Shown here: one piece after another, positions 58,901 to 64,000 of the stretch
Numbering within the stretch: the stretch's first letter is position 1
Layout of the letters: every line of letters begins with the position of its first letter
From: Spirodela intermedia
Taxonomy: Eukaryota; Streptophyta; Magnoliopsida; Alismatales; Araceae
Length of the DNA stretch: 64,000 nucleotides
NCBI GenBank assembly: GCA_902729315.2
Contig: LR746271.1
Coordinates: forward strand, 191,001 to 255,000
Reading direction: 5' to 3'
Notes under the pieces: model-generated
Seen by the model: the letters and a program-made list of their open reading frames with translations, nothing else
Database searches by the model: none
Told to the model about the DNA's origin: nothing
Position numbers and translations under genes: made by a program

Positions 58901-59442
58901 GAAATGGCAGGCCAAGACGGTGGCCTCCTAGAAGAACCAATCCTCCCAACGCTTGAACCACCAGAAGAAGTCCTCCTTGAACCAAGGCCGGCATTGGAAG
59001 GTTTTGGAGGGGGCAAAGGAGGGGGTGGAGGGCAGGAAGCGCCTGAAAGAATCTGCGAAGAACTGGTGCCTAAGATTTCAACATCCTGAAGATCCTGCCT
59101 CTCAGACGCATGAGGCCTACCCGATTCTTTGGCCACCGCACTCGAATCCGGAGATTCATCAAGACACGATTTCCCTTTCCCAGCATCCTCCCCCGTTCCA
59201 GTCTCATGAATAATGCCTTTGCTGATTTCCGATAAAAACTCATCAGTTTTTGGGGGCTTATCCTCGCTGCCTTCATACTGCTCCGGCAGAGGATCATTCG
59301 AAAGTACCGATTCTGGGCGTACTTCCTTATCATGTTCTTCCTCTTTCGAACTGGAAGCAGCCTGATTCGCAGGGGTCTGGGCGGAGCGGCCAGCACTGGA
59401 AGAGGAACCCGCTGATCCACGCTGCACCAGTATTCGGGTCAT
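52973..59442 (-). CDS. OTLD1: OTU-domain deubiquitinase OTLD1
   Basis: Core exons on the minus strand: 58783-59442, 57528-57689, 56949-57026, 56246-56324, 56017-56162, 54568-54633, 53595-53769 and 52973-53211. Two in-phase extra exons (58443-58508 and 57875-57943) can be inserted after the first, giving 534 residues without or 579 with them. The N-terminus MTRILVQRGSAGSSSS and the Pro/Ser linker SSPRSYSEADGYNSADEQ are characteristic. The OTU domain has the catalytic stretch MLEDGNCLFRAVADQVYGD (catalytic Asp and Cys) and the histidine in YHRGNHYNSV. A C-terminal UBA-like motif, MLLSMGFSYLQVVEAYSIFG, ends the protein. Arabidopsis OTLD1 removes ubiquitin from histone H2B together with the demethylase KDM1C. 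Intron sizes reach 1.4 kb. It is head-to-head with VPS55. Confidence 0.96.
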
Positions 59443-60565
59443 CCCAGCGAACAACAATCACACAAATCTTCTATGTTGCTGCTGCGCCCGTCCACTCCGT
59501 CCCCTCCTGCTTTGAAAATCACAGTTGGAAGAACCAAAGAACACCTTTATCGCGCGTCCTGACCTTTGGTCCCGTCACGCCGATCACCTTGCTGAACGAT
59601 TCCTTCCAGCCCAGCACGCTCCGTTCCCTGGCTACCAATACGCACATCCCCACGTAAATTCTCATGAGACCAGAGCCCCCGATGTTTACCTCTCAAATCC
59701 TGGATCAGATCCTTCCCCTTTCCTTCACGCTACCGTGGACTCATCAAAACTAGAGTCTTATATGAAAAGGGAACCCAACACAACCCAAGAACTCTCTCAT
59801 AAAGTTCCTTGACAGAATCACCCACCCTGAAAAAACCAAAGAAAATGAAACAGATCCGCAAAATTAAGACCAACTCATACGCACGAGGCCTCTACCCAAA
59901 TAGACCGGGAGCAGATTGTAACCTGGGCGAAATCGGAGAAGATTTCCGGTCTCGAAAGGGAAGAATAATCTACGAATTCACGGAAAAAGATTCCTCGCTG
60001 CAAACGGGCGAAACATCCCCGTCCTCTATCCTCCTCCGCCCTCGAATCGTCTCACCTACGGCAGCGCGGAGAGCAACTGGAGGAAGATAAAGATCAGTCA
60101 CAGAGAACGAAGGCAAGGGAGGAATGAACTGCAGAGAGAGAGAAAGAGCGGGGGGGGTCGGGGGGGAAGAAAGGGGAGCAAGCTACTTTTTTATGATGGA
60201 GCACCGCCCATGGACGGGTGGGGGGGCTGCTCCTGACCGCCACGTGGCAATTCGAGGCTGTCCATCCGCACGTGCGAGTCGAGTCACGGTACTAACCCCG
60301 AAAAACTAGTTTACCGGAGCGGTCTTCAAGAAACTACATCTCACGTGTCTGACACGTGCCCTCCAGACCGGACGGACTGACCCAAAAGTTCCGGATCCGA
60401 TGAATAGGCCCATGAAGATCCGTCATCTGGAAAACATGGAGCCCATTTGGTGGGCCCCTAATGGCCATATGTGCGTTGACTCTACGTCTACGACGTCGGC
60501 TGCCCCATAAAGATTGGGAGGCTTGTGGGGCCCACCCTGGGACTGTTGGTTCAGAGTTCGGAAAA
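59443..60565. other. Divergent region between OTLD1 and VPS55
   Basis: The left part should be the OTLD1 leader and promoter, the right part the VPS55 promoter. A G run lies near 60150-60164. CACGTG occurs at 60242 and near 60340, and a further ACACGTGCC core follows. No gene seen. Confidence 0.5.
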
Positions 60566-60574
60566 TATATAAAA
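60566..60574 (+). promoter_or_regulatory. Candidate TATA box of the VPS55 gene
   Basis: TATATAAAA is located about 155 bases before the first ATG of the proposed leader exon (60728). It is a strong plant TATA sequence in an otherwise GC-rich upstream region. Confidence 0.6.
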
Positions 60575-60727
60575 AAATTTAAGAGCAGATATTGGAAGAA
60601 ATTGGAGTCTGTCTCTCTAAGGCGACGTGAAGCCAAAAGCCTGGTGGTCTTCTGCTCTCTCCTCTCTCTCTGGCTGGGGTCAGAGGTGTCGTGGGAACAG
60701 CGTCTCTGTCCCTCCGGAGCTGGGACG

Positions 60728-62072
60728 ATGGCGATGACGTTGAAAGGTACGGTGTCTATGCCTACCAGTCGAATACGGGCGGGAATTTTTTCGACGTACA
60801 TCGGATTTATAGAACCTTGGTGAGGTGTTGATTACTTTTTCCCGTTCCCGGAGACGACTACGATTTCTCTTGCTTCTTCCGGTTCTCTGTCGGGAACTAG
60901 GGTTTCGAGGCGTTTTTAGGGTCCTAGGATGGTCGGTGTTGGGAGCTGCTAGGACGATGCCGACGTTTCGGGGTGTACGATTCCGGAGCCATGAAGATTC
61001 CGAATATTTGGGTTTGCCAAGGGGAAATTGAAACCGGCATTCCGTAGGAAGTCCGTGAAATTTTGTCGTGATGAGGGTGTTATTCGGATGGTACGCTTCA
61101 TGACGGTAATCGGGTGCTAACTGATGCCGATGATGTGCCCGTCTATGTTCGTATGCTACACGTCATCATGAGAACAGTACAATCGTCGGCTCACGCACGA
61201 AGCACGCCGTGTCGAACTTGATCTATGAATTTTATTTTCTTTTAGTGCAGTGGGACATTTTTTGTGTAATATCGTTGAATTTGGGGATGATTTCTGATTT
61301 AAATAGCGTCAGATATGATTTTGAAGACCTATGAGATTTTCAGTTTTGTCCCACCATCAGGTTTTATAAGATTTATGTTCCTCAAGCCCCTCTGGTTAGA
61401 CCGCAATACATCTTACCCATTCTGGATCAGGATGTTTTATAATCGACAATCGTTTCTGATCATTGGATAGTTCGTGCTCCAAATTCTCAAAAAGATCTTT
61501 AAGAAAAAAAAGGATATCCCGACTTTTCTTGGTTTTTGTTACCTTCTTCTCTCCTTTGAGTGCCCAAGATTGTGCTTTCTTTGCATGAAGTTTCTCCCGT
61601 TTCGCATTCGTTGCACATTAATCATGCAGTTCTACATTTCGCAATCTGTTGCTGTCAAAAACATCTTTCCCTATCTGCCCAAGGTCCCTATCTTTCTACA
61701 TTTTTTTATTCTTGCAAGATGTTCTGGTTCCTATCTTCTTTCTCACGAATCACGTGTAATGCTTTTTAAGCTTTATTTTATTTCTATGCTTTTTAAAGGA
61801 TTAGCATGTAATTGAAATTTTCAGGAGTTGTTTTCACTTGGTCCTCAGTGAAAACTAGCAGAGAAATATGTACTCACCCAATCTGTTAAATGATGAGATG
61901 ATAATAATTCTCTATCAGAATGTCGCCATCCTCCTGTTTAGTATTCCCAGATGTTCATCATAGTTTTTTCATTCGAAGCATAAACTCGTACTTAGTCACG
62001 ATTTTTTTCTGTATCCTGCCATCTCAACTTTCACAGTAGACGTCTTTTTTTTTAGGAAGCCATCCCTACTAA
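60728..62072 (+). other. VPS55 leader exon, 5'-UTR intron and possible short uORF
   Basis: ATGGCGATGACGTTGAAAG is followed by a donor GTACGG (60747). The best acceptor before the VPS55 coding start is TTTTTTTTTAG at 62055. Joined there, the leader ATG would give an 11-residue uORF (MAMTLKGSHPY) ending at TAA 62070-62072, upstream of the main ATG at 62282. About 1.3 kb of AT-rich intron lies between. The join is an inference from splice signals. Confidence 0.45.
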
Positions 62073-62281
62073 TTGAATTGCAACTCACTTATAATTGAGT
62101 CCTCTTGAGACGATCCCGTTACCTTTTTCTGGATGATTACTATTATTATAAACTCATCATATGAGAAGGACAAAATAGTTATTGCCTTCTTCTGTTGTAC
62201 GCCTTGCTCTACCGAACTTGACTTTAACTACTGATTCTTTTGTTACCTTATGTCGGATCTACTCACATTGGATTGGAAACA

Positions 62282-63673
62282 ATGGCGTGGATTTCATCAT
62301 TTACAGTGTAAGTTTAACTAGAGGAACATTCTATCTTCATATTCTGCTTCATTAGCTTTATATAATGAAGTTGACGTTTTCTTTTCTGGTTTGCAGGCTT
62401 GCTGGACTTGCCTTTATGTTTTCTGCTAGTATCCTATTGCAGATCCTGGTAGGTGCTCTCTCTAAAATAGTTCATCATATGTGCGTATTGCAAGAGTGAG
62501 CTATGCAGTGGTATAACTAGGATTTACTCTAAGAAAAGGACATTCATGTATTGAGAATCCTTTGGTCGCAATTTTTTTTTAAGTCTAGTCGTGATTAAAT
62601 CCTCTGCTCATCATATGCTTTGTTAGAAGATAGCTAGCTATTCTTAGAAATGAGCATATACCCATCACTGGGCATGCATTGCACGAATGGTATTATCTAA
62701 AATGAAAGTTTCTATGGTGTTCTAGGCAGTCACTTTCTCTTCCATTCTCCTTTTAACATAATCTTGCATTTGCTTTGGATGAACAGAAGGCTTGGAGTGA
62801 TTATGTTTTTGGTTTGGGATATCGGGAAGACTTTTATCTCTATGACTAAAGCCCCCTTGTACTCCAATCTTGATTGATATTTCCACTCTGCCAAAATGCA
62901 TCTGAAGCAAATTCAAAGAATCTCGTGGTATCGACTTACACCACCATTGCAAAGACAGCCCAAGACTCACAGCATTCTGAGTACTATATTCCTAATTTTC
63001 AAAAACGTTGATAATCATGTACTTGATTGTCCATGACGATTTATTAATGATAAATCGTGCAGGCCTTAGTACATAATCCTTATTCAGATAATCAAAAAGA
63101 GGAAATTCAGATAAATCCTCTGACTTTTCTGAATCTTATTTTCGTATATCTGATCTTCATTGATGGCTGGACCGCACTTTATTTCCCACATAACTTTTTT
63201 GTACATTGAAATATCACGTCAGTTAACGTCGTAGATTAAGGTGGAGCATGTGGAATTAAGCTGTGGAATTATAGGTTCTCAGCTTGTTCTCGGCAACACT
63301 ACAAGATTTATCCTTGATTATATACTCAACAAAATCGATCCCTTATCGTCGAGGCCTTAATGGACCTCATCTGCTTCCATGTTTTTCCCATTTCGGCGCT
63401 ATGAGCATCAACCAGATATACTGACACATAGCCTGATGCTTCATTTTTAATTTCGGCAGGCCTGTGCTCTGTACAACAACTGGTGGCCGCTGCTTTCAGG
63501 TTAGTAGTGGCAGTGAAAGTCTATTTCACATCAGCTTATGCCTATTTGGTAAGGAAATTTCTCATCTGAGATATGTCGTCTCCCGCAGGTCTAATGTACG
63601 TGCTCGTGCCGATGCCATGCTTATTTTTTGGTGGGGGATCTACTTATTTCTTGACGAGCAGCGAAGGGGGAGG
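62282..63673 (+). CDS. VPS55: VPS55 / OB-RGRP family endosomal membrane protein (3' end outside window)
   Basis: Four coding exons are visible: 62282-62307, 62397-62448, 63460-63499 and 63589-63673, in consistent phase, the last ending at a GT donor. They encode about 67 residues: MAWISSFTVLAGLAFMFSAS, then ILLQILACALYNNWWPLLSG, then LMYVLVPMPCLFFGGGSTYF and the start of the next loop. ILACALYNNWWP and MYVLxPMPxxFF are family signatures of VPS55, a four-helix membrane protein acting with VPS68 in late-endosome-to-vacuole transport. The gene runs off the right edge, and the rest of the second half (helices 3 and 4) is expected there. I chose the ATG at 62282 because it gives the normal short N-terminus ahead of helix 1. 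Confidence 0.9.
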
Positions 63674-64000
63674 GTGAGTCCTACTTTACTTAGAATCATC
63701 CCGCATTGATTATTATAGAAATAAACCTGTGATTACGAAACATCAACTTGAACCATCGTCGCATCTTAAATATGTGACCTACATATGTCAGACAGAGCAC
63801 CGTATTCTGTTCCTTTACTTCAGAATAGGCTGTCATGTCATGAAATCGCTAGAACAGTCTCACGTGGGAAATTAAAACATGGATGAAATCTTTGGGGTGG
63901 TAATCCCAGCGATGGGGGCTTTTACATGTTCTTGATTGCTCTTGCCGACCCGCTAGAGGCTTAGAACCCATTGCTTTACTTTGAGATTTCTCTGCGCTTT
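63674..64000 (+). other. VPS55 intron running to the window edge
   Basis: Follows the donor GTGAGT at 63674. AT-rich, with no coding exon recognised. Confidence 0.6.

Overview
The window is nuclear DNA of a flowering plant. Most genes are split by GT-AG introns and encode plant-specific or plant-type proteins, including a photosystem I subunit, a chloroplast 2-Cys peroxiredoxin, an OVATE protein, an HVA22-like protein and an NHL protein. Several exons are very GC-rich beside AT-rich introns, which resembles monocots, but I cannot fix the clade. GA/CT microsatellites are unusually abundant.

Layout from left to right. The 3' half of a bZIP gene (+) comes first, then ESCRT-III VPS60 (-) and a chloroplast Nudix hydrolase of the NUDX26 type (-). 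A gene-free stretch with a degenerate tandem repeat follows, then an NHL/LEA_2 membrane protein (+), an uncharacterised one-pass membrane protein (-), 2-Cys peroxiredoxin BAS1 (-), an HVA22-like protein with a Pro/Gly/Tyr-rich tail (-), an OVATE family protein (+) and the ubiquitin E2 variant UEV1/MMZ (-). UEV1 is head-to-head with an RRM/zinc-knuckle/RS protein (+). A GIR-like EAR repressor (-) is followed by about 7 kb of microsatellite-rich DNA with a foldback and an orphan KNOX homeobox exon. The right part holds ribosomal protein eS17 (-), PsaO (+), an SDS22-like LRR protein (+), an F-box protein (-), the OTU deubiquitinase OTLD1 (-) and the first coding exons of a VPS55 gene (+).

The genes do not form one pathway. 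Two small themes can be seen: endosomal sorting and ubiquitin (VPS60, VPS55, UEV1, OTLD1, F-box) and plastid function (NUDX26, BAS1, PsaO). The neighbourhood looks ancestral: several clusters match gene neighbourhoods I recall from Arabidopsis (VPS60-NUDX26-RPS17; GIR-BAS1-NHL; HVA22J-OVATE-MMZ3; F-box-OTLD1).

Exon boundaries were read by hand from splice sites, reading phase and family conservation. Untranslated ends are mostly not defined. No mobile element with recognisable coding capacity, no tRNA or rRNA gene and no prokaryotic-type system was found.
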